A stretch of 41,184 bases of DNA from Candidatus Poseidoniia archaeon (GTDB lineage Archaea > Thermoplasmatota > Poseidoniia > MGIII > CG-Epi1): the NCBI GenBank assembly GCA_029936395.1, contig JAPYSW010000008.1:1-41184 (forward strand), in the 5' to 3' direction. The translations under genes and the position numbers were made by a program. The notes under the pieces are model-generated. The model was not told the DNA's origin, ran no database searches, and worked only from the letters and a program-made list of their open reading frames with translations. Of this stretch, positions 1 through 8,681 are shown piece by piece. Positions within the stretch are counted from its first letter, which is position 1. The number at the start of each line of letters is the position of its first letter.

Positions 1-454
1 GTAAATTATCTATTCTATTGGCTGAAAGAATTTCTACAACCCATTTGTCTTCATTACCTGTGATTAAGGACGAATATTTCCAACCTTGACTATGAACTAT
101 TCCTCTAAATTTTTGAGCTAATTCCATAGTTCTACAAGCTATATGGAAGATTGGTGACTGGCCCTGAAGAATAACAATCGAGTTTGATGGAATGTCTAAA
201 TTATCAAGAGCGTCTTTAACTTCTTCAAATTCTACCGGTCTATGCCATGTCTTCCTTAATTCAACAGAATCTTTTCTACCAATATCGGGAAGAACAATTA
301 GTTGTAATCTTCCTGCACAACTAGAAGTAGTGAAAATATCGGGATGTGAGTTGAAAGCATTAAGAACTTCAATTACACCTTCATCTACTAAACCTTTGGA
401 TTTGGCAGCCTCTAATTTCCCCATTGCATTTGCTTTGTACTGGCTAAATTCCAT
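1..454 (-). CDS. taw3: tRNA wybutosine/wyosine-derivative methyltransferase Taw3 (TYW3 family), partial
   Basis: The reading frame is open from ATG at 454 down to the window edge, so about 151 residues are visible and the C-terminus is missing. Residues 36-48 read HPDIFTTSSCAGR, the hallmark N-terminal motif of TYW3/Taw3 proteins, and a second conserved-looking segment (GQSPIFHIACRT) follows. By family knowledge the enzyme N-methylates the tricyclic wyosine-type base at position 37 of tRNA-Phe. The start is fixed by a stop/start overlap (TAATG) with the small membrane-protein gene upstream, suggesting translational coupling. The protein begins with a helix typical for the family. Confident in the family; the completeness of the gene cannot be judged. 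Confidence 0.88.
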   Translation of the reverse strand, partial: MEFSQYKANAMGKLEAAKSKGLVDEGVIEVLNAFNSHPDIFTTSSCAGRLQLIVLPDIGRKDSVELRKTWHRPVEFEEVKDALDNLDIPSNSIVILQGQSPIFHIACRTMELAQKFRGIVHSQGWKYSSLITGNEDKWVVEILSANRIDNL

Positions 455-588
455 TAGTTGTTTAAGTCCCTCATGAGTTCATTATATCTTGCTTTTGGTG
501 CAAAGATTAATAGAAAGAATATGAATAATACGAAAAGTACAAATCCACTCATAACTTCTCCTTCAGAGAGGTCGTTTTCCTTGCCCAT
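454..588 (-). CDS. Small single-helix membrane protein, 44 residues, unknown function
   Basis: A 44-codon frame lies exactly between the YjbQ-like gene and taw3. Its ATG overlaps the upstream TAA by one base and its own TAA overlaps the taw3 ATG by one base, so it fills the gap with no spare nucleotide, which is strong evidence that it is translated. The protein has an acidic N-terminus (MGKENDLSEGEVMSG), one hydrophobic stretch of about 16 residues (FVLFVLFIFFLLIFA, residues 16-30) and a charged tail (PKARYNELMRDLNN). It looks like a one-pass membrane peptide. No family is recognised, and it could be an adaptor for a larger membrane complex encoded elsewhere. Confidence 0.72.
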   Translation of the reverse strand: MGKENDLSEGEVMSGFVLFVLFIFFLLIFAPKARYNELMRDLNN

Positions 589-1004
589 TATTCACCAACT
601 ATACTAATCATTATCTTTCTATTATGCTGTTGATCTCTGTGCTCCCACAAATATATTCCCTGCCAAGTTCCCAATGAAAGCTTGCCATTCATAACCGGAA
701 CGGTCTCAGAAGTGCTAGTTAAAGCTGAACGAATGTGTGCAGGCATGTCGTCCTTGCCTTCCATATTATGTACATAAGGAAAGTCTTCAGGAACTAAATT
801 CGAAAAAATAGTCTCAAAATCTTGCCTTACGGAAGGATCGTAATTCTCCTGAATAACTAGACTTGCGCTTGTATGCTTAATGAATAAATGGCAAACACCA
901 TTCTGAATATTAGATTTAGTAACAAAATCCTGGACATTACTTGTAATATCTAGAAAAGATTTAGGATTCGTATGAATCTCTAACGAATCTTGTGACATCA
1001 CCAT
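588..1004 (-). CDS. yjbQ: YjbQ/UPF0047 family protein (secondary thiamine-phosphate synthase-like)
   Basis: The 138-residue protein has the full UPF0047 signature: HTSASLVIQENYDP at about 44-57, DDMPAHIRSALTS at about 84-96, and the C-terminal block GTWQGIYLWEHRD. The length matches the family (130-140 residues). YjbQ proteins form trimers and have weak thiamine-phosphate synthase activity; the physiological role is unsettled. ATG at 1004 or the in-frame ATG at 998 could start it; I keep the longer form. It leads a coupled minus-strand set with the small membrane protein and taw3. It lies only 34 bases from the divergent dph5 start, which leaves room only for back-to-back, essentially leaderless promoters. 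Confidence 0.87.
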   Translation of the reverse strand: MVMSQDSLEIHTNPKSFLDITSNVQDFVTKSNIQNGVCHLFIKHTSASLVIQENYDPSVRQDFETIFSNLVPEDFPYVHNMEGKDDMPAHIRSALTSTSETVPVMNGKLSLGTWQGIYLWEHRDQQHNRKIMISIVGE

Positions 1005-1038
1005 AGTAACTAATTAAGACTGCCTCAAATAAGACTTC

Positions 1039-1785
1039 ATGTTAACAATGATTGGTCTAGGTTTAGGAGGGCCTAACTCGATAACTATGGATGGAGTCAT
1101 AGCACTAAGTATGTCTGACTATATATTTTATGAAACATATACTTCTCCCATTCACTCAGAAACCTTAGAGTGGGTAAAATTAAAATCTCAGAAGGAACCA
1201 ATTCACCTATCTAGGAGTCAAGTCGAAGAGCCTGCCGAATTGATAGAATTTGCAAAGGAAAAAATGGTGGCCTTACTAATCGTTGGAGATGCATTATCGG
1301 CTACTACTCACGTAAGTCTATTATTGGATTGTAAGAAAAATAATATTGAATATCAAGTAATACACAATGCTTCTGTTCTGACTGCGGTTGCAGGAATTTT
1401 AGGATTACAACACTATAATTTTGGACCAGTGGCAACACTTGTTCTTCCCGAGGGAAATTATAGACCTTTAAGTCCAATTGATAAAATAAAAAGTAATATG
1501 AAAAATGGAAATCACACTTTAGTGCTCCTGGACATAAAAGCTGATCAACCAGATAAAGAACTAATTTATATGAAAGCTTCTGACGCTGCTGAACAAATTA
1601 TTGAAGCTGGATTATCCGAAGAAATAAAAGTTGCAGCAGCTGCCAGAGTTGGTAGAGAAAGTCAAACATTATGGTATGGGAAACTAAAAACACTAAAAGA
1701 ATTAGACTTAGGAGAAGAACCACACAGCCTAGTGGTTCCTTCTAGATTACACTTCACTGAAAAGGAATTCCTCGAGAGTCTCTAA
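1039..1785 (+). CDS. dph5: Diphthine synthase Dph5
   Basis: S-adenosylmethionine-dependent methyltransferase that methylates the modified histidine of elongation factor 2 on the way to diphthamide. The 248-residue protein shows the tetrapyrrole-methylase-like fold signature: N-terminal MIGLGLGGPNSIT, the YETYTSPI segment at about 32-39, the SAM-loop VGDALSATTH at about 79-88, and QVIHNASVLTAVAGILGLQHYNFG in the middle, as in archaeal Dph5. The length is normal (245-265). ATG at 1039 aligns with the usual MLT-IGLGL start; a second ATG follows nine bases later. It stands alone on the plus strand upstream of carA with a 41-base gap. Confidence 0.93.
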   Translation: MLTMIGLGLGGPNSITMDGVIALSMSDYIFYETYTSPIHSETLEWVKLKSQKEPIHLSRSQVEEPAELIEFAKEKMVALLIVGDALSATTHVSLLLDCKKNNIEYQVIHNASVLTAVAGILGLQHYNFGPVATLVLPEGNYRPLSPIDKIKSNMKNGNHTLVLLDIKADQPDKELIYMKASDAAEQIIEAGLSEEIKVAAAARVGRESQTLWYGKLKTLKELDLGEEPHSLVVPSRLHFTEKEFLESL

Positions 1786-1826
1786 CCGCTCTAGTTTTAA
1801 GCCCCCCTCTAACTAGTTCTACCTAG

Positions 1827-2882
1827 ATGCAGGGGTGGATAGCACTAGAGAACGGTTCAGTTTTTTTTGGTGAATCATTTGGGTTTGAAAAAACTATAGA
1901 AGGAGAACTTGTTTTCAATACATCAATGACTGGTTACCAAGAGGCCCTTACAGACCCTAGTTATGCCGGTCAAATATTAATGTTTACATTTCCCCAGATT
2001 GGGAATTATGGGTGTAATGCTGAATCTTATGAATCTGACAAAATCCAAACACAAGCCTGTATTGTGAAAGAATGGTGTCGAAGACCTAATCAAGGCGAAA
2101 TGAATCTAGATGAATGGTTTAAGAAGGAAAAAATACCAGCCATTGAAGGAATTGATACTAGAGAACTAACCATTATGACTAGAGAAGTAGGTACGCTAAG
2201 AGCAGTAATGTGTACTGATGGAGCACTTACTCCTGACGAAGGTGTAAAACGTGCTGCCAAAATGTCATGGCCATCTGAAGAAAACCTAGTAGCTGAAGTA
2301 TCAACAAAAAAGATATACAAGAAAGGAAAGAAAGGACCTAATGTGACTCTTTTAGACTGGGGAGTAAAACAATCTATTGTAACAAATCTAGCTGAAAAGA
2401 ATAAAGTCACTGTAGTGCCTTGGAATTATAGTATTGAACAAGTACGGAAAACAAAACCTGATTTGATTTTTATGAGTAATGGACCTGGAGATCCAGATCA
2501 TCCTGAAATGAAAACTGTTGTTGATACTGTAAAATCCCTAATAAAAGAATATCCAACAATAGGCATATGTTTAGGACATCAAATCCTAGGACTTGCACTT
2601 GGTGGTGAGACATACAAGCTGAAATATGGACACAGGGGCGGAAATCAGCCCGTTAAACACGTGAAAACCGAGAAGGTGTACATTACTTCACAGAACCATG
2701 GATTCGCACTTCATAAGTTACCGAAACATGTTCAGGAAACTTTCATTAATCTGAACGATAATACTTGTGAAGGTATTAGTTCCAAGAATTGTTGGTCTGT
2801 TCAATTTCATCCTGAAGCGGCCCCAGGGCCTATGGATGCTAATGTGTTATTCAACAAGGTAGGAGAAATGATTGATGGGTAA
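1827..2882 (+). CDS. carA: Carbamoyl-phosphate synthase small (glutaminase) subunit
   Basis: Releases ammonia from glutamine and channels it to CarB for carbamoyl phosphate, feeding arginine and pyrimidine synthesis. The 351-residue protein has the N-terminal CarA domain (ALENGSVFFGESFG, FNTSMTGYQEALTDPSY) and a class I glutamine amidotransferase domain. The triad is visible: nucleophile C248 in GICLGHQ, and H328 and E330 in QFHPEAAPGP. The length is slightly below the bacterial norm (about 380) but nothing essential is missing. The stop overlaps the start region of carB, so the two are translated as a coupled pair. Nothing regulatory such as an attenuator was seen in the 41-base upstream gap. 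Confidence 0.96.
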   Translation: MQGWIALENGSVFFGESFGFEKTIEGELVFNTSMTGYQEALTDPSYAGQILMFTFPQIGNYGCNAESYESDKIQTQACIVKEWCRRPNQGEMNLDEWFKKEKIPAIEGIDTRELTIMTREVGTLRAVMCTDGALTPDEGVKRAAKMSWPSEENLVAEVSTKKIYKKGKKGPNVTLLDWGVKQSIVTNLAEKNKVTVVPWNYSIEQVRKTKPDLIFMSNGPGDPDHPEMKTVVDTVKSLIKEYPTIGICLGHQILGLALGGETYKLKYGHRGGNQPVKHVKTEKVYITSQNHGFALHKLPKHVQETFINLNDNTCEGISSKNCWSVQFHPEAAPGPMDANVLFNKVGEMIDG

Positions 2883-5800
2883 AATGAAAATATTAGTGCC
2901 TGGATCTGGACCTATAATTATTGGACAAGCTGCCGAATTTGACTACTCAGGTACGCAATGTTGTTCTGCTTTAAGAGAAGATGGACACAAAGTAATACTA
3001 GTTAATTCCAATCCAGCTACAATTCAAACCGATCCTGATACAGCCGATGTAGTCTATATTGAGCCTTTGACTGTTGAATCCCTAGCCAAAATAATTGAGA
3101 AAGAAAGGCCTGATGCCATAATTCCCGGTATGGGTGGACAAACTGGCCTAAACTTGACCATAGACCTCCATAAAGCAGGAATACTTGACAAATACAATGT
3201 CAAGGTGCTAGGAACTTCCTTGGACTCTATTGAGATGGCAGAGGATAGAGACCTATTCCGAAAAAGAATGGTTGAAATCGGTGAACCAGTTGCAGAAAGT
3301 GGAATTGCTAATACAATTGAGGATGCTTTGAAACTAGCTAAAAAATTGAATTATCCCGTTGTAGTAAGACCAGCATTTACACTGGGTGGAACTGGTGGTG
3401 GTATAGCATATACCAAAGAAGAACTGGAAATTATCTCCGGAAGAGGCCTAGCTCTCTCTCCCGTCAAACAGTTACTCATCGAAGAATCAATATTGGGTTG
3501 GCTTGAATTTGAGTTTGAAGTTTTAAGAGACATAGATGATAATGCAATAGTAGTTTGTTCAATGGAAAATCTAGATCCCATGGGAGTACATACTGGCGAA
3601 TCAATAGTTGTCGCCCCAGCACTAACTTTACCTGAAGCTGCCTACCAGAAATTGAGAACATCAGCTCTAAAAGTTGTTAAAAGTTTAGGAATCGTGGGTG
3701 GATGTAATGTCCAATTTGCTTTTCATTCTAAAACACAAGATTACATTCTAATCGAAGTTAATCCTCGAGTTTCCAGATCCTCAGCTTTAGCCTCAAAAGC
3801 TACAGGTATACCAATAGCTCGAATTTCTACAATGCTATCTCTAGGAAACATGTTACATGAATTATCAAATCGAGTTACTGGAAATACAAGTGCAGCTTTC
3901 GAACCGTCTATTGATTACATAGTTACTAAGATACCAAGATGGCCATTTGACAAGTTCAAATTAGCAGATAGAGAATTGGGCACGCAAATGAAATCAACCG
4001 GAGAGACTATGTCTATTGGTAGAAGTTTTGAAGAATCTCTAATGAAAGCATGGAGATCAATTGGACAGGGTGTAGGATATCCTGAGGAAGTAGATTGGAG
4101 TCAAAGAGAATTAGAGAATAAAATCCGCATCCCAAATGATCAACGCTTGTTAGCGATATGGGCATATCTTAGAAAGAATAAAGCAACGCAAAAGAATATC
4201 GAAAGAACATGTGAGATATCTGAATTTCATCCATTCTTTATAGATCGAATTGCGAAACTAGTTAAACTCGAAATAGAATTATCGGAATGTGAAAATGAAT
4301 TAGAGGATAACTTATTACTCAAAGCAAAGAAAAATGGGTTCGGAGATAAGCAAATCGCTTATTTAACAAATATTTCTCAAGAAGAAATAAGAAATCAAAG
4401 GAAAAAAAATAAACTAAAGAGTAGTTTCTTGATTGTTGATACCTGTGCAGGGGAATTCGAAGCAAAAACTCCTTACTTTTATTCAACCTATGCTGATAAA
4501 CCAATTAATATTGATATTGGAAAAAGTATAGTTATACTTGGTTCGGGTCCTATTAGAATAGGCCAAGGCATAGAATTTGATTATTCCACAGTTCATGGCG
4601 TTCAGGCTGCAAGAAATGCAGGTTATGAAGCAGTTGTAGTGAATAATAATCCTGAAACAGTATCCACTGATTTTGATGCTTCAGACAGGCTATATTTTGA
4701 ACCATTAGACAATGAATCTATATTTGAGATATTAGATTTGGAACGACCGTATGGAATAATTCTTCAACTTGGTGGTCAGACTGCAGTTAATTTAGCATCC
4801 GACATAGAGGAGTATATACGTAAGGAAAAACTTCCAACAAAAATATTAGGGACGAAGGTAAAAGACATGGATTTGGCAGAAGATCGTGGGAAATGTGGTG
4901 ACCTTATGGAAAAGGCAGGTATTGTTATGCCAGAATGGGGCGCTGCAAAAAGTTCAGAAGAAGTTATTCAATATTCAAAAGAAATAGGATTTCCGGTCCT
5001 AGTTAGACCTTCATTCGTACTAGGAGGTAGAGGAATGGAAATTGTTCATAATTTAGAACAATTAAACCAATATTTAAGACTAGAAGCTCACGCCTCACCA
5101 GAAAAACCAGTATTAGTCGATAAATTCCTCGAAGGTGCAATCGAGCTCGATATTGATTTAGTATCTGATGGAAAGAATGTTGTTATTGGTGCAATTATGG
5201 AGCAAATTGAAATGGCAGGAGTTCATTCTGGAGACAGTGCTTGTGTTATGCCTACACAATCTCTTTCTAAGAAAAATATAGAAGATGTAGAAGATATCTC
5301 TCGCAAAGTTGCAATAATATTTAATATAATTGGTGCCGCAAATTTACAATTAGCAATTAAAGAGGATATTATTTATCTTTTAGAAGTAAATCCTAGGGCA
5401 AGTAGAACATTGCCATTTGTCAGTAAGTCTACTGGATATCCTATGGCAAGAATTGCAGTCAACGCAATGCTTGGTGAAAAATTGGATAAAATACCAAAAA
5501 CAATTCCTATGAAAGGAGCCTCCGTGAAAGTACCAACCTTTTCTTGGCTAAAACTCACCGGATTAGATACAGTACTTGGTCCTGAAATGAAATCAACCGG
5601 TGAAGCTATGGGGCATGGGCCTAACTTTGGAACAGCATACCTAAAAGCTATGAAAGGAGGAAACAAGAGCCTGCCAACTAAAGGTACTGTGTTTTTGTCT
5701 ATTTCCAACAAATTAAAATTAGACTTTGAAGACATAGCTAAAGATTTAGTAACACATGGTTTTGATCTAATAGCTACAAAAGGAACTGCTGCATCTCTTA

Positions 5801-6072
5801 GAAAGTGTGGATTGAATAGTAAAGTCATATGGCGTATATCTGATAGAAAACAGCCAGATATACTCTCAATTATGCGAAAAGAAGATGTAGATTTAATCAT
5901 AAATTTACCAACAGGAAGAAGAGCTGCAACAGATGGTGCTCAAATGAGGAGGCTCGCTGTAGAATTAGGTATACCTTTCATAACAACTTTAACTGGCGCA
6001 AGAGCTGCAATTAATTCTCTTAAAGAAGGTGAAATTGATTATATACAACCACTTAAAAAAGTGAGTTATTAA
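2875..6072 (+). CDS. carB: Carbamoyl-phosphate synthase large subunit
   Basis: Makes carbamoyl phosphate from bicarbonate, ammonia and two ATP. It is a complete, unsplit large subunit of about 1065 residues. The two homologous ATP-grasp halves begin with PGSGPIIIGQAAEFDYSGTQ and LGSGPIRIGQGIEFDYS; metal-binding ends read LIEVNPRVSRSSALASKATG and LLEVNPRASRTLPFVSKSTG. An MGS-like regulatory domain occupies the last ~130 residues (IATKGTAASLRKCG, LIINLPTGRRAATDGAQMRR). I chose ATG at 2875; a TTG lies one codon earlier and another ATG at 2884 is possible. The start overlaps carA by eight bases. Some archaea split this gene, this one does not. Confidence 0.96.
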   Translation: MGKMKILVPGSGPIIIGQAAEFDYSGTQCCSALREDGHKVILVNSNPATIQTDPDTADVVYIEPLTVESLAKIIEKERPDAIIPGMGGQTGLNLTIDLHKAGILDKYNVKVLGTSLDSIEMAEDRDLFRKRMVEIGEPVAESGIANTIEDALKLAKKLNYPVVVRPAFTLGGTGGGIAYTKEELEIISGRGLALSPVKQLLIEESILGWLEFEFEVLRDIDDNAIVVCSMENLDPMGVHTGESIVVAPALTLPEAAYQKLRTSALKVVKSLGIVGGCNVQFAFHSKTQDYILIEVNPRVSRSSALASKATGIPIARISTMLSLGNMLHELSNRVTGNTSAAFEPSIDYIVTKIPRWPFDKFKLADRELGTQMKSTGETMSIGRSFEESLMKAWRSIGQGVGYPEEVDWSQRELENKIRIPNDQRLLAIWAYLRKNKATQKNIERTCEISEFHPFFIDRIAKLVKLEIELSECENELEDNLLLKAKKNGFGDKQIAYLTNISQEEIRNQRKKNKLKSSFLIVDTCAGEFEAKTPYFYSTYADKPINIDIGKSIVILGSGPIRIGQGIEFDYSTVHGVQAARNAGYEAVVVNNNPETVSTDFDASDRLYFEPLDNESIFEILDLERPYGIILQLGGQTAVNLASDIEEYIRKEKLPTKILGTKVKDMDLAEDRGKCGDLMEKAGIVMPEWGAAKSSEEVIQYSKEIGFPVLVRPSFVLGGRGMEIVHNLEQLNQYLRLEAHASPEKPVLVDKFLEGAIELDIDLVSDGKNVVIGAIMEQIEMAGVHSGDSACVMPTQSLSKKNIEDVEDISRKVAIIFNIIGAANLQLAIKEDIIYLLEVNPRASRTLPFVSKSTGYPMARIAVNAMLGEKLDKIPKTIPMKGASVKVPTFSWLKLTGLDTVLGPEMKSTGEAMGHGPNFGTAYLKAMKGGNKSLPTKGTVFLSISNKLKLDFEDIAKDLVTHGFDLIATKGTAASLRKCGLNSKVIWRISDRKQPDILSIMRKEDVDLIINLPTGRRAATDGAQMRRLAVELGIPFITTLTGARAAINSLKEGEIDYIQPLKKVSY

Positions 6073-6100
6073 TACCTGAAGTTAGACATTGTAGGTATCT

Positions 6101-6110
6101 TTTATATACT
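6101..6110 (+). promoter_or_regulatory. TATA box for the PAS-MenA / prenyl synthase operon
   Basis: TTTATATACT lies in the 70-base gap after carB, about 38 bases before the ATG at 6143. With archaeal spacing (TATA about 25 bases before the transcript start) a short leader of roughly 10-15 bases is predicted. Confidence 0.45.
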
Positions 6111-6142
6111 ACTACATATGGAGAAAAATATTGGTTATATCT

Positions 6143-7429
6143 ATGGCTGAAAGCGATAAAATAGTTAGTGTAATTACTTGTGATGTTGAAGGGCGTATTG
6201 AAACTTTCAACGAGAATGCAGAAAAATTATTTGGTTATTCCGCAGATGAACTTATTGGTAAAAAAAGAGTTTCCCTTTTCTCACCAGGAATGGTTGTACT
6301 AGGGCACATTGAAAACTGGTTGAAAAATGCTCGAGAAAATAAAAAAGGACATAACACTGAAACCGTCTTCGTTAGAAAAGATGGAAGCGAATTTGCAGCT
6401 AAAATAACACTTACTGCAACAGTGAAAGATGGGAAGCATATCGGATATTGTGGCAGAACTACTGAGTTAGCAGATGTATCTCCTGCAGATGCAATGCCTG
6501 AAACTACATTATTAACAAAATTTATATCTATTATAGCAATAACAAGACTACCCTTTCTAAGTGCAACATGGATTCCGATTATAGCGAGTATTGTTTGGGG
6601 CATCAAAAGTGAAGTTATAACCGATTTTAATTGGTACACTTTCACACTAATTTTTCTAGGTGGTTCTTTCTTACATCTAGCTGCAAATACTTACAATGAC
6701 TATTTTGACTGGGAAAGTGGTACTGATCAATTGAATAATGATTATTTCCTACAATTATCAGGAGGTAGTAGGGCCATTGAGCTAGGCCTAATTACTGAAA
6801 AACAACTATTCAAATTAGCAACAATATTTCTTTTCCTCTCAGGACTTTTAGGTTTAGGGATAATGACTACTATTGATGAAAATAAGTTTGAATTATTATA
6901 CTATGGACTCGCTGGAGCATTTTCAGCTTATTTTTATACAGGATATCCTCTACGATTAGTAGCAAAAAATGGAATTGGTGAACTTTTAATTGGCTTGAAT
7001 TATGGACCTTTAATGACCATGGGATCTGTTTTTGCCTTGACAGGAATACACAGTTGGGAAGCCTTCTACTTTGGTATCCCATTTGGCATATTGACAACTG
7101 CAATATTGTGGATTAATCAATTTCCTGATAGAGCATCAGATAAAATTGCAGGTAAAAACCACTTAGTAGTTATGCTAGGATTGAAACGATCAAGTTGGGG
7201 CTACCTAATTTTAATGATATCTGCATTTACATCAATTTACTTACTATTTCATTATCAAATAGTTGAAAAAGGAGCACTTCTTGGATTATTAGGACTGCCT
7301 ATAGCATTATACTATTCATATCAAGTTATGACAAAGTTTGATACAAGGGAACTAGCTGGAGCTAACTGGGGAACTATAGGGATACATTCTATAACTGGAA
7401 CATTACTGATTCTGGGTATGTACATATGA
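6143..7429 (+). CDS. PAS domain fused to MenA-like UbiA-family prenyltransferase
   Basis: Residues 5-110 form a PAS domain (ITCDVEGRIETFNENAEKLF, GYSADELIGK, VRKDGSEFAAK). Residues ~125-428 form a polytopic UbiA-superfamily prenyltransferase with about eight or nine membrane helices. Both Asp-rich prenyl-diphosphate/Mg motifs are present: NDYFDWESGTD (N185, D189, D195) and NQFPDRASDKIAGK (N325, D329, D333, K338). The first motif and the following GGSRAIELGLIT resemble MenA, which attaches a polyprenyl tail to 1,4-dihydroxy-2-naphthoate in menaquinone synthesis; the actual aromatic acceptor is not proven. I start at ATG 6143 rather than TTG 6131. It overlaps the polyprenyl synthase by four bases. 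A PAS sensor on a prenyltransferase is unusual; the linker is about 15 residues, so this is one continuous frame, not two genes. Confidence 0.9.
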   Translation: MAESDKIVSVITCDVEGRIETFNENAEKLFGYSADELIGKKRVSLFSPGMVVLGHIENWLKNARENKKGHNTETVFVRKDGSEFAAKITLTATVKDGKHIGYCGRTTELADVSPADAMPETTLLTKFISIIAITRLPFLSATWIPIIASIVWGIKSEVITDFNWYTFTLIFLGGSFLHLAANTYNDYFDWESGTDQLNNDYFLQLSGGSRAIELGLITEKQLFKLATIFLFLSGLLGLGIMTTIDENKFELLYYGLAGAFSAYFYTGYPLRLVAKNGIGELLIGLNYGPLMTMGSVFALTGIHSWEAFYFGIPFGILTTAILWINQFPDRASDKIAGKNHLVVMLGLKRSSWGYLILMISAFTSIYLLFHYQIVEKGALLGLLGLPIALYYSYQVMTKFDTRELAGANWGTIGIHSITGTLLILGMYI

Positions 7430-8424
7430 AAGATTTAATACAAAATAACAATAACAAACTTCGGAAATTGCACAAAGATGAGGTATTAGATGACTTAAGT
7501 GTTTACTATAATAAAGTTAAAAATGAATTTGAAAATCACATTAATAGTGAATTATCGAAAGAACCACAAGAGATAGCGTCTCTACTAGAATCAGGATTAA
7601 ATGGTGGGAAAAAACTCAGACCCGTCCTATGTAAACTGGTTTCAGATTCATTAGGAGGAGACACACATTTAGCATTCGAATGTGGGATGGCACTGGAATT
7701 AATACACAGTGGAGCTCTAATACATGATGATTGGATTGATGGAGATAAATTTCGAAGAGCAGCACCATCTTTGTGGAATGAATTAGGATCAAGAACTGCA
7801 GTACTAGTTGCTGATTTGATGGCTGCTACAGGATCACTTCATGGAGCAATATCTATTGAAACTGGAAAATCTTTAGCAAGGTGTGTTAGAAATTTATCTG
7901 AAGGAGCTATTGCAGACTTTACAGATAAAGAAAATTACAGTGAATCAGTTTATTTACATCGAATTAAAAGAAAAACTGGAGCACTCTACAGTACCGCTGC
8001 TGAATTAGGTGCTTTGGTCTCTCCAAGAACTAATCTCGCTTCAGACATGTACAAATATGGTGAATGTGTAGGAATAATATATCAAATAACGGATGACTTT
8101 TTAGATTTATTGAATTCATTGATAACAAAAACAGCAGTTGGTGATTTAGCTCTTAAAATACCAACGCTTCCAGTTACCAGATTAAGCCGCTATTCTGAGT
8201 ATAAAGAAGTAATAGATGAATTTACTTTAAACGGCAATTCGGAACCATTAATACAAACTATTGAAATAAAACATGCTCAAACTATTTTTGAAGAACTAGT
8301 TAAGCCATGGCAAGACATGTCACAACGATTCCTGACAGAAGTCCCTGAATCAAAATATAGAATCCTTCTTCAAAAAGTACCCCTTGCCTTCGCTAATGAA
8401 TTAATTAGTACAGATACGAATTAA
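7426..8424 (+). CDS. Polyprenyl (isoprenoid) diphosphate synthase
   Basis: Trans-prenyl-chain elongating enzyme that condenses isopentenyl diphosphate onto an allylic primer. The 332-residue protein has GGKKLRP (60-66), the first Asp-rich motif DDWID (101-105) followed by an RR pair (residues 110-111), a KRKTG motif (181-185), and the second Asp-rich motif DDFLD (223-227). The length is normal. The start codon overlaps the stop of the PAS-prenyltransferase (ATGA), so the pair probably supplies and attaches one prenyl tail, here most likely for a respiratory quinone. Product chain length cannot be read with certainty. The same family also makes geranylgeranyl diphosphate for archaeal lipids, so a lipid role is possible. 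Its stop codon overlaps that of the convergent 86-residue gene within TTAA. Confidence 0.92.
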   Translation: MKDLIQNNNNKLRKLHKDEVLDDLSVYYNKVKNEFENHINSELSKEPQEIASLLESGLNGGKKLRPVLCKLVSDSLGGDTHLAFECGMALELIHSGALIHDDWIDGDKFRRAAPSLWNELGSRTAVLVADLMAATGSLHGAISIETGKSLARCVRNLSEGAIADFTDKENYSESVYLHRIKRKTGALYSTAAELGALVSPRTNLASDMYKYGECVGIIYQITDDFLDLLNSLITKTAVGDLALKIPTLPVTRLSRYSEYKEVIDEFTLNGNSEPLIQTIEIKHAQTIFEELVKPWQDMSQRFLTEVPESKYRILLQKVPLAFANELISTDTN

Positions 8425-8681
8425 AATTTTCTCAAATGTCGCCTTGGAGGCTTAGATACTTTGACATCTCCCTTCATAATTGTATCTGAATCTAACTTTT
8501 TACTTTCTCCTGAAAATATATAATATGAATTGACTTTACTAAATTCTAAACCTTCTTGTTGACAAGAATTCTTCATTCGAGATCTAAAAGTGTCCTTCTT
8601 AGAATGGTTTTTCCCTTTAGGAGTAATACCTTCCCACAAATTGTTAAACTGTAAATAATTTACACTTTTTTTATCAATCAT
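8421..8681 (-). CDS. Unknown basic 86-residue protein at the end of the nuo operon
   Basis: The start codon overlaps the stop of nuoN (ATGA), placing this as the last, translationally coupled gene of the complex I operon. The protein is soluble, polar and basic near its end (KPPRRHLRKF), has one cysteine, and shows no membrane segment or signal peptide. No family is recognised. By position it could be an accessory or assembly factor for complex I, but that is only inference from context. Its last codon shares bases with the stop of the convergent prenyl synthase gene. Confidence 0.66.
   Translation of the reverse strand: MIDKKSVNYLQFNNLWEGITPKGKNHSKKDTFRSRMKNSCQQEGLEFSKVNSYYIFSGESKKLDSDTIMKGDVKVSKPPRRHLRKF

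Noticed and set aside
5373-5900. 175-codon minus-strand open frame within carB
   Set aside because: It lies wholly antisense to the conserved end of carB, has no family pattern and no start signals.
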